Shown: positions 1-7,813, counted from the stretch's first letter. The stretch: DNA of 19,136 bases from Thiotrichales bacterium HSG1 (GCA_030378125.1 JAUCGN010000010.1:1-19136), one strand, 5' to 3'. Numbers and translations are program-made. The notes: generated by a model from the sequence alone, not told the origin.

Positions 1-2
1 AT

Positions 3-179
3 AGTTTTTCTGGTCGTTCTTTACTTGAGCCAACTGCTAGTGGCTGGAAAGTTAAACGAGATGGTGGTATTTTTGATCAATTTACTGGTGCAACTATCAC
101 TCCACGAGCAATAGTAAAAACTGTTCATAAGACCCTAATATTCTACCGAAAATATCGGGACAAAATATTTGCAGAATAA
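3..179 (+). CDS. rnfG: RnfG/RsxG, electron transport complex subunit G (3' end only)
   Basis: This is the last 58 codons of a gene that enters from outside the window, read in the frame starting at position 3 and ending at the TAA at 177-179. RnfG/RsxG is the periplasm-facing subunit of the membrane Rnf/Rsx complex, which couples ferredoxin/NADH electron transfer to ion movement or reduces SoxR. The visible part contains DGGIFDQFTGATITPRAIV, matching the C-terminal FMN attachment region of the family (TGAT/SGAT followed by T/S, where FMN is linked to a Thr). The last 20 residues are basic and specific to this protein. In most gammaproteobacteria rnfE follows directly; here nothing resembling rnfE follows, and about 480 bases of non-coding DNA lead into a methyltransferase gene. 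Assignment is by motif from a partial protein. Confidence 0.8.
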   Translation, partial: SFSGRSLLEPTASGWKVKRDGGIFDQFTGATITPRAIVKTVHKTLIFYRKYRDKIFAE

Positions 180-299
180 TACTTCTTGAGTGTGATGGGA
201 TTAAATGATAATATGTTTGCCTTTGTGTTGGTTAAATTTCAAGCACCAATAACATTGCTAATGACGTTGTTAATGTAATTGTCTGCATAAATGATACTG

Positions 300-377
300 G
301 CAAAACTAGTATAATATGATTATATGTTAATGGAATAAATATTTGTTTATATTATAATTATTTTATACTAGATTTGC
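300..377. repeat. Long imperfect inverted repeat, 25-base arms
   Basis: The left arm (300-324, beginning GCAAAACTAGTATAA) pairs with the right arm (353-377, ending TTATACTAGATTTGC) at about 22 of 25 positions, with a 28-base AT-rich spacer. It could form a long stem-loop or cruciform. It is not followed by a T-tract, so it is not a classic terminator. It could be a small non-autonomous mobile element, a transcription end for the rnf operon or a regulatory structure. Its position at the boundary between core DNA and defence locus A is notable. Confidence 0.55.
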
Positions 378-554
378 TATATCGTTGTGGGATTTAATGA
401 CATTATTTTTCCTAAAAATATTTATATTACGTTAAATAAATAAACAGTTTATTATTGCAACTAATTTTCCACAAATTTTTTGTAAGAATACCTTTTAATA
501 ACCTAATTTTACTTAGAAAAAAATTCTCACAAAATAGAAATATCCTAAACATCC

Positions 555-595
555 ACCAAGTGATATGTATTAATTCTATTTGTAAATTACTTGGT
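555..595. promoter_or_regulatory. Inverted repeat upstream of methyltransferase gene (possible operator)
   Basis: The half-sites ACCAAGT (555-561) and ACTTGGT (589-595) are exact reverse complements separated by 27 bases, and lie about 65 bases before the methyltransferase start. Methyltransferase genes are often controlled by DNA-binding proteins at such sites, but no controller gene is visible here. The call rests only on symmetry and position. Confidence 0.2.
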
Positions 596-661
596 AGAAA
601 ATTATTGTATCAAAAGGTTATACTTAATAATTGGAATATGCAAACCAAAACGGTTAGATAA

Positions 662-1585
662 ATGGCAAATATTGATTTACACTGTGGTGATGCTATTAAA
701 TTATTCAAAAAAATAGATAATTCATCCATTGATGTGATTATTTCTGACCCACCTTACAATTTAGGAAAAAACTATGGTAATAACCACGATTTGAAAAGTT
801 ATGATAAGTACATAGATTTTACTTGGTCATGGCTTTCAGAAGCTAAACGTGTGCTTAAGCCAACAGGTACAATATATGTATTTATGGGCGTTAGGTTTAT
901 ATCATATTTATACGATATTTTGGAAAGAAGATTAGGAATGTATTTTAATAGTTGGATTGTGTGGCACTATACGCAAGGACTTGGAAAAACTAAAGGATTC
1001 TCTTCAAGGCATGACGATATTTTAATGTTTACAAAATCCGACAATTTTGTGTTTAATTTAGATGACGTGCGTGTACCACAAAAATATTACCGAGCAAAGA
1101 ATAACATGCGAGGTGCAAATCCCGGAGATGTTTGGAAATTTTCTCATGTACATTACTGTAATCCAAATCGTCAAAACCATCCAACTCAAAAGCCTGAAGG
1201 TCTAATTGAAAGAATGGTTTTAGCATCAAGCAATGAGAATGATATTGTTCTTGACCCATTTTCAGGAAGCGGAACTACATTGAGAGTTTGTCAGCAATTA
1301 AACCGCAATGCAGTGGGTTTTGAATTAAATCCTGAATATATTACAATGATAAATTTGAGGCTAAATGAGCCATTTAAAGGATTCGATAGTATAGAACCAA
1401 AGATGAAAAGAGTACCTAATGATCTTAGGAAACCTGAGATTAGACATAGCTACCTAAAAAAGCATATAAAGTGGTTTCTAAAAAATCATGAGGGTTCTAC
1501 TGATGAATTTAAAAAAGTTGTAAAAGAAAAATATGGAGATGATGTTTTTAACGTGGTAGAACAATATAATGAGTCAGGGACGTAA
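662..1585 (+). CDS. Site-specific DNA methyltransferase, beta class (probable N6-adenine)
   Basis: A 307-residue amino-methyltransferase that would use S-adenosylmethionine to methylate adenine N6 (or cytosine N4) in a specific DNA sequence. The catalytic motif IV, DPPYN, is at residues 29-33, ahead of the AdoMet-binding motif I at 198-206 (DPFSGSGTT). This order defines the beta class. HPTQKP at 173-178 is the usual stretch just before motif I. DPPY favours adenine-N6 over the SPPY common in N4-cytosine enzymes. Target recognition probably lies in the middle (residues 50-170). The C-terminal 70 residues are lysine-rich with no domain I recognise. The ATG at 662 directly follows a TAA and lacks a clear ribosome binding site. 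No endonuclease gene is adjacent. A 183-base gap containing a short IS-like repeat separates it from the cytosine methyltransferase, so it may be a separate acquisition or part of the same system. Confidence 0.88.
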   Translation: MANIDLHCGDAIKLFKKIDNSSIDVIISDPPYNLGKNYGNNHDLKSYDKYIDFTWSWLSEAKRVLKPTGTIYVFMGVRFISYLYDILERRLGMYFNSWIVWHYTQGLGKTKGFSSRHDDILMFTKSDNFVFNLDDVRVPQKYYRAKNNMRGANPGDVWKFSHVHYCNPNRQNHPTQKPEGLIERMVLASSNENDIVLDPFSGSGTTLRVCQQLNRNAVGFELNPEYITMINLRLNEPFKGFDSIEPKMKRVPNDLRKPEIRHSYLKKHIKWFLKNHEGSTDEFKKVVKEKYGDDVFNVVEQYNESGT

Positions 1586-1637
1586 GAGCAAAAGTTGTTA
1601 TTGAAAAGTAAATAAGATGCTGATTCTTAAATTAAGG

Positions 1638-1723
1638 TAGTCCTGCACAAAATACTGTTCGTTCTAAAAAATATGCTAAGTATCAAATATTTAATAGGTT
1701 TATCATTACACATTACAGGACTA
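1638..1723. repeat. Short TIR element (TAGTCCTG...CAGGACTA), IS1-derived family
   Basis: An 86-base segment starts TAGTCCTGCACAAAATACTG and ends ACATTACAGGACTA, giving 8-base perfect terminal inverted repeats. The left end resembles the ends of the IS1-like remnants at 8420 and 13355 (TAGTCCTGAACAAAGTAGTG), with a few substitutions. The interior carries no transposase sequence that I can see. Outside it, AAATTAAG (1629-1636) and CTTAATTT (1733-1740) add a second symmetric pair, so the whole region may fold as an interrupted stem. No target-site duplication is visible. Confidence 0.5.
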
Positions 1724-1768
1724 TCTAATCATCTTAATTTATTGTATTCACTTGAATAAATTTTAAAT

Positions 1769-2830
1769 ATGAAACCAAAAATAATTGATCTTTTTTGTGG
1801 AATTGGCGGTCTTTCCTATGGTCTTCATAAATCAGGTTTACAGGTAATAGCCGGAGTTGATACTGATAGTTCATGTCAATATTCTTTTGAGGCAAATTGT
1901 AAATCCAAATTTATTTGTGAAGATATTATTGAATTGAAAGGAAAAAAAATTAATAGCCTTTATACAAAAAATGATATTAAAATTTTAGTTGGATGTGCTC
2001 CTTGCCAACCTTTTTCTTCATATACTTTTAAGGGTGATAAACAAAAAGATCGTCGTTGGGAATTACTTTTTGAATTTTCGAGAATAATTAATGAAGTAAA
2101 ACCAGATATTGTTTCGATGGAAAATGTTCCACAACTTTTAAATTTTAAAAAAGCTCCTGTTTTACAGAACTTTGTTAATAATCTTGAAAAAAATGGTTAT
2201 TTTGTATGGCATCAAATAATTTATGCTCCTGATTATGGTATACCACAAAAAAGGAAAAGATTAATATTATTAGCATCTAAATTTGGAAATATATCTTTAC
2301 TTCCAGCAACTCACACCTCAAAAAATTATTTGACAGTACGAGATGCCATTGGGCAATTAGATAAAATTAAATCTGGTGAATCGTCATCTAATGATTTTAT
2401 TCATAAAGCTTCTAAATTATCAGACAAAAATTTACAAAGAGTAAGGCAATCTATACCTGGTGGTAGTTGGAAAAGAGATTGGGATAATAATTTAAAGTTA
2501 GATTGTCATAAAAATAGTAAGGGACAAACTTATGTTAGTATTTATGGACGGATGAAGTGGAGTGAACCTTCACCTACAATGACTACTCTTTGTATTGGAA
2601 TAGGTAATGGTCGATTTGGACATCCTGAACAGGATAGAGCTATTTCTTTAAGGGAAGCAGCTTTGTTGCAAACTTTTCCTATAGATTATAAATTTGTAGA
2701 TAGTCCTCAAAATTTAAAGGTTGGTCAACTAGCTAGACATATTGGTAACGCAGTTCCACCAAAACTTGGTGAAATAATTGGCAAAAGTATTATTAAACAT
2801 TTAAAAGAACATAATTATGGTAAAAAGTAA
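1769..2830 (+). CDS. DNA (cytosine-5) methyltransferase
   Basis: A 353-residue C5-cytosine methyltransferase that should protect host DNA at a specific sequence. The canonical motifs appear in order: motif I FCGIGG (residues 9-14), motif IV with catalytic Cys79 in PCQ (78-80), motif VI ENV (118-120), motif VIII QKRKRL (160-165), a target recognition region roughly 190-290, motif IX around REAALLQ (295-301) and motif X GNAVPP (326-331). Nothing catalytic is missing. The next gene starts at 2817, overlapping this one by 14 bases, so the two are probably translationally coupled, and a third gene overlaps in turn. This ties the methylase functionally to the DUF262 and HEPN proteins. The ATG at 1769 lacks an obvious Shine-Dalgarno sequence. 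The gene is visibly richer in A and T than the core genes downstream, consistent with horizontal acquisition. Target sequence cannot be deduced. Confidence 0.95.
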   Translation: MKPKIIDLFCGIGGLSYGLHKSGLQVIAGVDTDSSCQYSFEANCKSKFICEDIIELKGKKINSLYTKNDIKILVGCAPCQPFSSYTFKGDKQKDRRWELLFEFSRIINEVKPDIVSMENVPQLLNFKKAPVLQNFVNNLEKNGYFVWHQIIYAPDYGIPQKRKRLILLASKFGNISLLPATHTSKNYLTVRDAIGQLDKIKSGESSSNDFIHKASKLSDKNLQRVRQSIPGGSWKRDWDNNLKLDCHKNSKGQTYVSIYGRMKWSEPSPTMTTLCIGIGNGRFGHPEQDRAISLREAALLQTFPIDYKFVDSPQNLKVGQLARHIGNAVPPKLGEIIGKSIIKHLKEHNYGKK

Positions 2831-3893
2831 ATTTTCACCAGATGAATTAGAACTTATTGAAAAACAGGTAAATGACAATGCTGGTTCTTATGATTATAGA
2901 ACTAAAGATTATCCATTTGAAGTTATTTGTAGCAAATTTGGAGAACAGGACGATCTGTCTTCAACATTATATGTTCCTGATTATCAAAGAAAATTTGTCT
3001 GGAAACCAGATAAACAATCAAGATTTATTGAATCCGTATTGTTAGGTGTGCCATTAACTCCATTTCTTGTTTCTGAAGATAAGGACTATAGATTAGAAAT
3101 TATTGATGGTTCACAGAGGATTCGTACCTTATTAGCTTTTTACGAAGATAGATTAAGACTTAAAAAACTTGATAAATTAACAAAAATTAATACTGCTAAA
3201 TTTAAAGATCTACCACGAGGCTTGCAAAATGATATAAAAAATAGAGATTTTAGAATTATTGTCGTAAGTGATGCTGACCCTTCAATTAGACAAGATGTAT
3301 TTAATAGAATTAACACAAGTGGTGAAAAATTAACTGATAGTGAAATAAGGAAAGGTTCTTATTCAGGAAATTTTTATGACTTAATCCTTGGGTTAAAAGA
3401 CCATACTGAATTTAAAAATATTTGTCCTGTTTCTAAAGATAAAGAAAAAAGAGGAGAATATGAAGAATTAATTTTAAGATTTTTTGCTTATGTTGATAGA
3501 TATCAAGAATTCAAACATGATGTTGCAATATTTTTGAACTCATATCTTGATGATATGAACAAAATAACAGATTTTAATAGAGATAAGTATTTAAATACTT
3601 TTAATAATATGGTGAACTTTGTTAAAAATAATTTTCCAATTGGTTTTAGGAAAGAGGAAAAATTCAATAGTACTCCAAGAGTTAGATTTGAAGCAATTGC
3701 TGTAGGTGTTCATCTAGCGTTACAAGAAAATCCAAGTTTAACTGTTCAAGATGTTAAATGGCTTGATTCAACAGAATTTGCAGACCAAACAACATCAGAT
3801 TCTAGCAATAATCCAAATAGATTAAAAAATAGAATTGAATTTGTAAGAGATTGTTTACTTGGTAAGATAGATAATCTGCACTATGATGAATAG
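2817..3893 (+). CDS. DUF262 domain protein (GmrSD N-terminal / ParB-like), defence locus A
   Basis: A 358-residue protein with a DUF262 domain, the ParB/Srx-like fold found in GmrS-type and BrxU restriction proteins, where it binds and hydrolyses nucleotides. Key blocks are YQRKFVW (residues 56-62), IESVLLGVPL (71-80), the core motif IIDGSQR (95-101, family form DGxQR) and VFNRINTSGEKL (161-172). The C-terminal half (about 185-358) is charged and probably helical, without the HNH motif that GmrSD or DUF1524 fusions carry there. The nuclease activity must therefore come from another protein, most plausibly the HEPN partner. It overlaps the cytosine methyltransferase by 14 bases and the HEPN gene by 11, indicating one operon. 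I infer that it senses or regulates and that the HEPN protein executes; the sequence shows only the domains and the operon. Confidence 0.88.
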   Translation: MVKSKFSPDELELIEKQVNDNAGSYDYRTKDYPFEVICSKFGEQDDLSSTLYVPDYQRKFVWKPDKQSRFIESVLLGVPLTPFLVSEDKDYRLEIIDGSQRIRTLLAFYEDRLRLKKLDKLTKINTAKFKDLPRGLQNDIKNRDFRIIVVSDADPSIRQDVFNRINTSGEKLTDSEIRKGSYSGNFYDLILGLKDHTEFKNICPVSKDKEKRGEYEELILRFFAYVDRYQEFKHDVAIFLNSYLDDMNKITDFNRDKYLNTFNNMVNFVKNNFPIGFRKEEKFNSTPRVRFEAIAVGVHLALQENPSLTVQDVKWLDSTEFADQTTSDSSNNPNRLKNRIEFVRDCLLGKIDNLHYDE

Positions 3894-4575
3894 AACTAAA
3901 GATAGTTTTAAAAAAAGGAAAGATGAAGTTGAAAATTACTTCTATTTTCTAGCTATTTTGAATGATGATGAAAATACCCGTTTAAAGTACAAAAAAGATG
4001 GTAATTTAGTCGAAGATATAATACCAGCACAATTTCAAAAAATACTAATAGCTAATAGTTTTTTATTACTTTACAATGTTATTGAAGCAACTGTTAGAAG
4101 TTCCATTTTGGAGATTTATTATGCTATTAAAGATAATGAAATAAACTTTGAACAACTTTCTGAAAATTTGAAGGAAATTTGGATTGAACAAAGTACTAAC
4201 AATCTTAAACAAGGCAATTTCACATCAAATACTTTACATGATTGTGTATTGGATATTGCTGAATCAATTTTAACCAAAGAAACTATTTCATTTTCTGAAA
4301 ATAAATTAGATTTTTCAGGTAACCTTGATGCACAAAAAATAAGAACTATTGCAAAACAATATGGCTTTAAAATGCCATCCAATGGTAGAAATTTAGAAAC
4401 AATAAAAATTAAGCGAAATCATCTAGCTCATGGAGATTATACTTTCTCTCAAATAGGTAAAGATTTTACTGAAAAAGAAATTAAAAATTTTAAAGATGAA
4501 ACATTCCAATTTTTAGAAGATGTAATTAATAAAATTGAACAATTTATTATTCAAGAGCGATATACACAAACTTAA
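3883..4575 (+). CDS. HEPN-domain putative nuclease (MAE_28990/MAE_18760-like), defence locus A
   Basis: A 230-residue, mostly helical protein. Its key feature is RNHLAHG at residues 178-184, giving the Rx4H signature (R178, H183, with N179 after the Arg) of catalytically competent HEPN ribonucleases. A helical segment around residues 45-80, containing NVIEATVRSSI, precedes it, as expected for a HEPN bundle. The arrangement LETIKIKRNHLAHGDYTFSQ and the gene context (5mC methylase, DUF262, HEPN) match what I know of the MAE_28990/MAE_18760 HEPN family, which is associated with restriction-modification loci. The start could be 3883 or the adjacent ATG at 3886; both overlap the DUF262 stop codon, indicating coupled translation. 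Likely role: effector of the locus, cutting RNA (or possibly DNA) when foreign DNA is sensed. The fold and motif are well supported; the substrate is inferred. Confidence 0.82.
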   Translation: MMNRTKDSFKKRKDEVENYFYFLAILNDDENTRLKYKKDGNLVEDIIPAQFQKILIANSFLLLYNVIEATVRSSILEIYYAIKDNEINFEQLSENLKEIWIEQSTNNLKQGNFTSNTLHDCVLDIAESILTKETISFSENKLDFSGNLDAQKIRTIAKQYGFKMPSNGRNLETIKIKRNHLAHGDYTFSQIGKDFTEKEIKNFKDETFQFLEDVINKIEQFIIQERYTQT

Positions 4576-4616
4576 AATTTAATCATTTACACTTTAACCA
4601 TTAACAGGAAAAAAAT

Positions 4617-4796
4617 ATGGCTGTACAACAAAATCGTAAAACTCGTTCTAAACGTGGTATGCGACGTTCCCATGATAGATTGACTGCCCCAACCTTGTCC
4701 ATTGAGCCAGAACTCGGAGAAGAACATCTTCGTCATCACATAAGTCCCTCTGGTTATTATCGAGGTCGTAAAGTAATTAACGTTAAGGATGATTAA
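4617..4796 (+). CDS. rpmF: 50S ribosomal protein L32
   Basis: A 59-residue, strongly basic small protein beginning [20 protein letters not shown], the conserved N-terminus of bacterial ribosomal protein L32, with a C-terminal [14 protein letters not shown] block typical of the proteobacterial form. It lacks zinc-binding CxxC pairs (C-minus form). An AGGA at 4606-4609 provides a ribosome binding site before the ATG. The gene is immediately followed by plsX, the widespread rpmF-plsX-fabH order. The usual upstream partner yceD (DUF177) is absent; the HEPN gene of defence locus A ends 41 bases upstream, so rpmF either has its own promoter in this gap or reads through from the locus. Confidence 0.97.
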   Translation: MAVQQNRKTRSKRGMRRSHDRLTAPTLSIEPELGEEHLRHHISPSGYYRGRKVINVKDD

Positions 4797-4799
4797 AAT

Positions 4800-5831
4800 T
4801 TGATTCCGCGTATTGCTTTAGACGCAATGAGTGGTGATCATGGACCTTCTGTAGTCGTACCAGCAGCTTTAAAAATATTATCAGACATAGATAATGTTCA
4901 AATAATTTTTGTTGGAGATGAGACCATAATCAACCCTCTAATAGTCGGACAACCGGCTGATATAATGCAACGTCTATCTGTTCGACATGCTAGCCAAGTT
5001 ATAGAAATGGATGAACCGCCAGCACTCGCTTTGCGAAATAAGAAGGATTCTTCCATGCGAGTTGCGATTAACTTAGTTAAACAAAAAGAAGCAGATGCTT
5101 GTGTTAGTGCTGGTAATACTGGAGCTTTGATGGCAACATCTCGTTATGTATTAAAAACTTTGCCGGGTATAGATCGGCCAGCCATTATTACCGCTCTCCC
5201 TAATATTCAATATACATCTACCCATGTACTTGATTTAGGAGCAAATGTTGATGTTAATGCTGAACAACTGTTTCAATTTGCAGTCATGGGTTCGGTACTG
5301 ACAAATGCTGTTGACAATCAAGAGAATCCTCGAGTTGGACTGCTCAATGTTGGTCAAGAGGGAATTAAAGGTAATGATCGAGTTAAAGAAGCATCCAAAT
5401 TGTTAACCAACAGCTCTAGCATTAATTATATTGGCTTTGTTGAAGGTGACGATATGTTTACTGGAGAAGTAGATGTAGTTGTATGTGATGGCTTTGTTGG
5501 CAATGTATCCTTAAAGACTATGGAAGGAGTTGCCAAAATGATTAGTTTTTATTTAAAACAAAGTTATAAACAAAACTTATGGACTAAATTTGCCGGTTTG
5601 GTTTCTTTGCCGGGTCTCAACAGTTTGCGGAAAAAAATTGACCCACGCCGTTATAATGGAGCAAGTCTACTTGGTTTGCGTGGCATTGTGATTAAAAGTC
5701 ATGGTGGAGCCGATATTTTCTCGTTTACTTACGCCATTAAAGAAGCCATTATTGAGGTACAAAAAAATGTGCCATCCCAAATAAGCCATATATTGGCTAC
5801 TTTACTAAGTGAAAGAAGGCATATTGAGTGA
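4800..5831 (+). CDS. plsX: Phosphate acyltransferase PlsX
   Basis: A 343-residue acyl-ACP:phosphate acyltransferase. It makes acyl-phosphate for PlsY in membrane phospholipid synthesis and acts as a peripheral membrane protein. The N-terminus [12 protein letters not shown] matches the family signature (usually AMGGDHGP; here Ser replaces the first Gly), and further conserved blocks include [12 protein letters not shown] (about residues 101-112), NVGQEGIKG (about 182-190) and [10 protein letters not shown]. Length is normal. The start is a TTG at 4800, four bases after the rpmF stop, with AAGGA (4785-4789) inside the rpmF 3' end as ribosome binding site. The gene overlaps fabH by four bases, so rpmF-plsX-fabH is translated as a coupled unit. 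Confidence 0.96.
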   Translation: MIPRIALDAMSGDHGPSVVVPAALKILSDIDNVQIIFVGDETIINPLIVGQPADIMQRLSVRHASQVIEMDEPPALALRNKKDSSMRVAINLVKQKEADACVSAGNTGALMATSRYVLKTLPGIDRPAIITALPNIQYTSTHVLDLGANVDVNAEQLFQFAVMGSVLTNAVDNQENPRVGLLNVGQEGIKGNDRVKEASKLLTNSSSINYIGFVEGDDMFTGEVDVVVCDGFVGNVSLKTMEGVAKMISFYLKQSYKQNLWTKFAGLVSLPGLNSLRKKIDPRRYNGASLLGLRGIVIKSHGGADIFSFTYAIKEAIIEVQKNVPSQISHILATLLSERRHIE

Positions 5832-6787
5832 TTTATTCTCGTATAGTTGGGACCGGTGGTTATTTACCAGACCGGATATTAACCAACGTTGAATTGGAAA
5901 AAATAGTTGATACCAATGAAGAATGGATTGTTGGACGTACTGGCATAAAATCTCGTCATATAGCTGCCAAAGATGAAAGTACTTGTGATATGGCTGAACA
6001 GGCTGCCCTTAAAGCCTTAAAAGCAGCAAACGTTGACGTTGCGGAAATAGATTTAATCGTATTAGGCACTACAACCCCAGACCGAATTTATCCAAGTACT
6101 GCTTGTTTATTGCAAGCTAGGTTGGGTAATCATGGAGCTGCTGCTTTTGATGTACAGGCAGTATGTAGTGGTTTTGTCTATGCCTTGAGTACTGCTGATA
6201 AATTTATTAAAACTGGTGCTGCTAAATGTGCGTTGGTTGTTGGAGCTGATGTCTATTCACGGATTTTGAATTGGAATGATCGCGGTACCTGTGTTTTGTT
6301 TGGTGATGGAGCTGGTGCAGTAGTTTTAAAATCTGATTCTGAACCGGGTATTTTATCTACCCATCTACATGCAGATGGTGCTTATAAGGATTTATTAACC
6401 GTGCCGGGGCAAGTTGGTAATGGCCGTATCAATGGTGATGGTTTTACTAAAATGCAGGGTAATGAGGTATTTAAGTTTGCGGTCAATGCGTTACGCAATA
6501 TAGTTGATGAAACCTTAGAAGCCAACCAACTGGAGAAAGATGAAATTGATTGGTTAGTTCCACATCAAGCCAATATTCGCATTATCAAGGCAACTGCCAA
6601 AAAGTTACAATTACCGATGGAAAAAGTTATAGTCACAGTAACAGAACATGGTAATACTTCCGCCGCTTCTGTCCCATTAGCATTGGATGTTGGGATACGA
6701 GATGGAAGAATTAAACGTGGTGATATGTTGTTATTAGAGGCAATTGGTGGTGGATTTGCGTGGGGTTCTGTGTTGGTTAAGTATTGA
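5828..6787 (+). CDS. fabH: Beta-ketoacyl-ACP synthase III (FabH)
   Basis: A 319-residue condensing enzyme that starts type II fatty acid synthesis by joining acetyl-CoA and malonyl-ACP. The catalytic triad is complete: Cys113 in AVCSGF, His246 in VPHQAN and Asn276 in HGNTSAA. The GTG start at 5828 overlaps the plsX stop (GTGA), a typical coupled junction. Length is normal for FabH. In most proteobacteria fabD, fabG and acpP follow; here a 207-base gap with hairpins and then proC follow, so the fab cluster has been split. Confidence 0.97.
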   Translation: MIYSRIVGTGGYLPDRILTNVELEKIVDTNEEWIVGRTGIKSRHIAAKDESTCDMAEQAALKALKAANVDVAEIDLIVLGTTTPDRIYPSTACLLQARLGNHGAAAFDVQAVCSGFVYALSTADKFIKTGAAKCALVVGADVYSRILNWNDRGTCVLFGDGAGAVVLKSDSEPGILSTHLHADGAYKDLLTVPGQVGNGRINGDGFTKMQGNEVFKFAVNALRNIVDETLEANQLEKDEIDWLVPHQANIRIIKATAKKLQLPMEKVIVTVTEHGNTSAASVPLALDVGIRDGRIKRGDMLLLEAIGGGFAWGSVLVKY

Positions 6788-6822
6788 TGATATGTAATCA
6801 GACATATTAACTGATTAGGAAC

Positions 6823-6847
6823 GTTGGGTTACATTTGCTAACCCAAC
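6823..6847. repeat. Perfect 9-bp palindrome (GTTGGGTTA...TAACCCAAC), REP-like or terminator
   Basis: GTTGGGTTA (6823-6831) and TAACCCAAC (6839-6847) are exact reverse complements around a 7-base loop, 36 bases after the fabH stop. There is no T-tract, so intrinsic termination would be weak. The core GTTGGGTTA...TAACCCAAC resembles palindromes that I recall as dispersed REP-type repeats in many bacterial genomes. A second small inverted repeat (TAATCAG 6795-6801 / CTGATTA 6811-6817) lies just before it. Confidence 0.5.
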
Positions 6848-6994
6848 CAACATTATTATGAATTGTACCTTAGAAAGGTGCATAAAATAATATCGACAAC
6901 CAAACATGACAAGTTTTGGAAATAGTTCTAATTTATCATGTGGAATTTATTTCATGCATGTACCTTAACTGATTATATTTACGAGTAAATTTTT

Positions 6995-7813
6995 ATGAAA
7001 GACAGCATTATAACATTTATTGGTGGTGGTAATATGGCAAGTTGCTTGGTTGGAGGACTGCTTGAAACCGGATTTGTCACCGATAATTTACGGGTTGCCG
7101 ATCCAAGTTCTGAACCACTTACCAACCAGTTTTCAGTACAGCATTATACAGATAATTCCCAAGCCTTAGATGGGGCAGACATTGTTGTATTGGCAGTTAA
7201 ACCACAAATCTTACCAGAAGTTACTAAGGCCATAACTGTACCATCAACTTCACCGTTATTTATTAGCATTGCGGCTGGAATAAGGATTGATGATATAGCC
7301 CGTTGGTTGGGACCTGATCATCCAATACCTATAGTTAGAGTCATGCCTAATACTCCGGCTCTTGTACGCAGTGGTGCTTCAGCATTATTTGCCGGTAAAC
7401 ATGTTGATAATGAACAAAAAGAGTTAGCAGAAAGTATTTTGCGAGCAGTCGGTTTGACTTTATGGTTAGAAGATGAAGAGCAAATGAATATCGTGACGGC
7501 TCTTTCTGGGAGTGGACCAGCTTATGCCTTTTTGATGATGGAAGTATTAGAAAAAGCTGCCATTAGTTTGGGATTACCTCAAGAAAGCTCTCGTTTATTA
7601 ACTTTACAGACAGCTTTTGGTTCAGCTAAAATGGCGTTAGAAAGTAATGAGGATGCTGCAACCTTACGTGAACGAGTAACTTCTAAGGGTGGAACCACTG
7701 AACAGGCAATTAATGCTTTGCAAGATGGCGGATTACAAAACTTATTTGATCAGGCTTTACAAGCTGCCAAACAACGTTCAATCACATTAGCCAAACAGTT
7801 TGGGGAACAGTGA
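6995..7813 (+). CDS. proC: Pyrroline-5-carboxylate reductase
   Basis: A 272-residue enzyme for the last step of proline synthesis, reducing 1-pyrroline-5-carboxylate with NAD(P)H. The N-terminal Rossmann motif ITFIGGGNMA (residues 6-15) is clear. Other family blocks are RVMPNTPALVRSGAS, the dimerisation-region block LSGSGPAYAFLMMEVLEKAA and the C-terminal signature VTSKGGTTEQAI, where the second position differs from the common SPGGTT. Length is normal. The gene starts at an ATG with only a weak GAG upstream. It is followed one base after its stop by the probable GTG start of yggT, the common proC-yggT pairing; yggS, often upstream, is absent. Confidence 0.97.
   Translation: MKDSIITFIGGGNMASCLVGGLLETGFVTDNLRVADPSSEPLTNQFSVQHYTDNSQALDGADIVVLAVKPQILPEVTKAITVPSTSPLFISIAAGIRIDDIARWLGPDHPIPIVRVMPNTPALVRSGASALFAGKHVDNEQKELAESILRAVGLTLWLEDEEQMNIVTALSGSGPAYAFLMMEVLEKAAISLGLPQESSRLLTLQTAFGSAKMALESNEDAATLRERVTSKGGTTEQAINALQDGGLQNLFDQALQAAKQRSITLAKQFGEQ

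Larger units (their letters stand above)
180..661. other. AT-rich intergenic region, no convincing gene
   Basis: This 482-base stretch lies between rnfG and the first methyltransferase. The only sizeable open frame (455-661, + strand) has no start context, recognisable domain or coding-like composition, and I consider it chance. The region holds a strong imperfect inverted repeat at 300-377 and a smaller one at 555-561/589-595 (ACCAAGT...ACTTGGT). I found no remnant of rnfE or nth in any frame, and no tRNA. Confidence 0.6.

Noticed and set aside
455..661. 68-codon + strand frame before the methyltransferase
   Set aside because: No ribosome binding site, no domain, composition typical of AT-rich spacer; it also spans an inverted repeat.
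1053..1259. 68-codon minus-strand frame inside the amino-methyltransferase gene
   Set aside because: Shadow of a coding region containing conserved HPTQKP and motif I.
662..1585. Methyltransferase as CcrM-type cell-cycle regulator
   Set aside because: Both are beta class, but the C-terminal region here does not show the CcrM DNA-binding extension, and the genomic setting is a defence locus, not a core gene.
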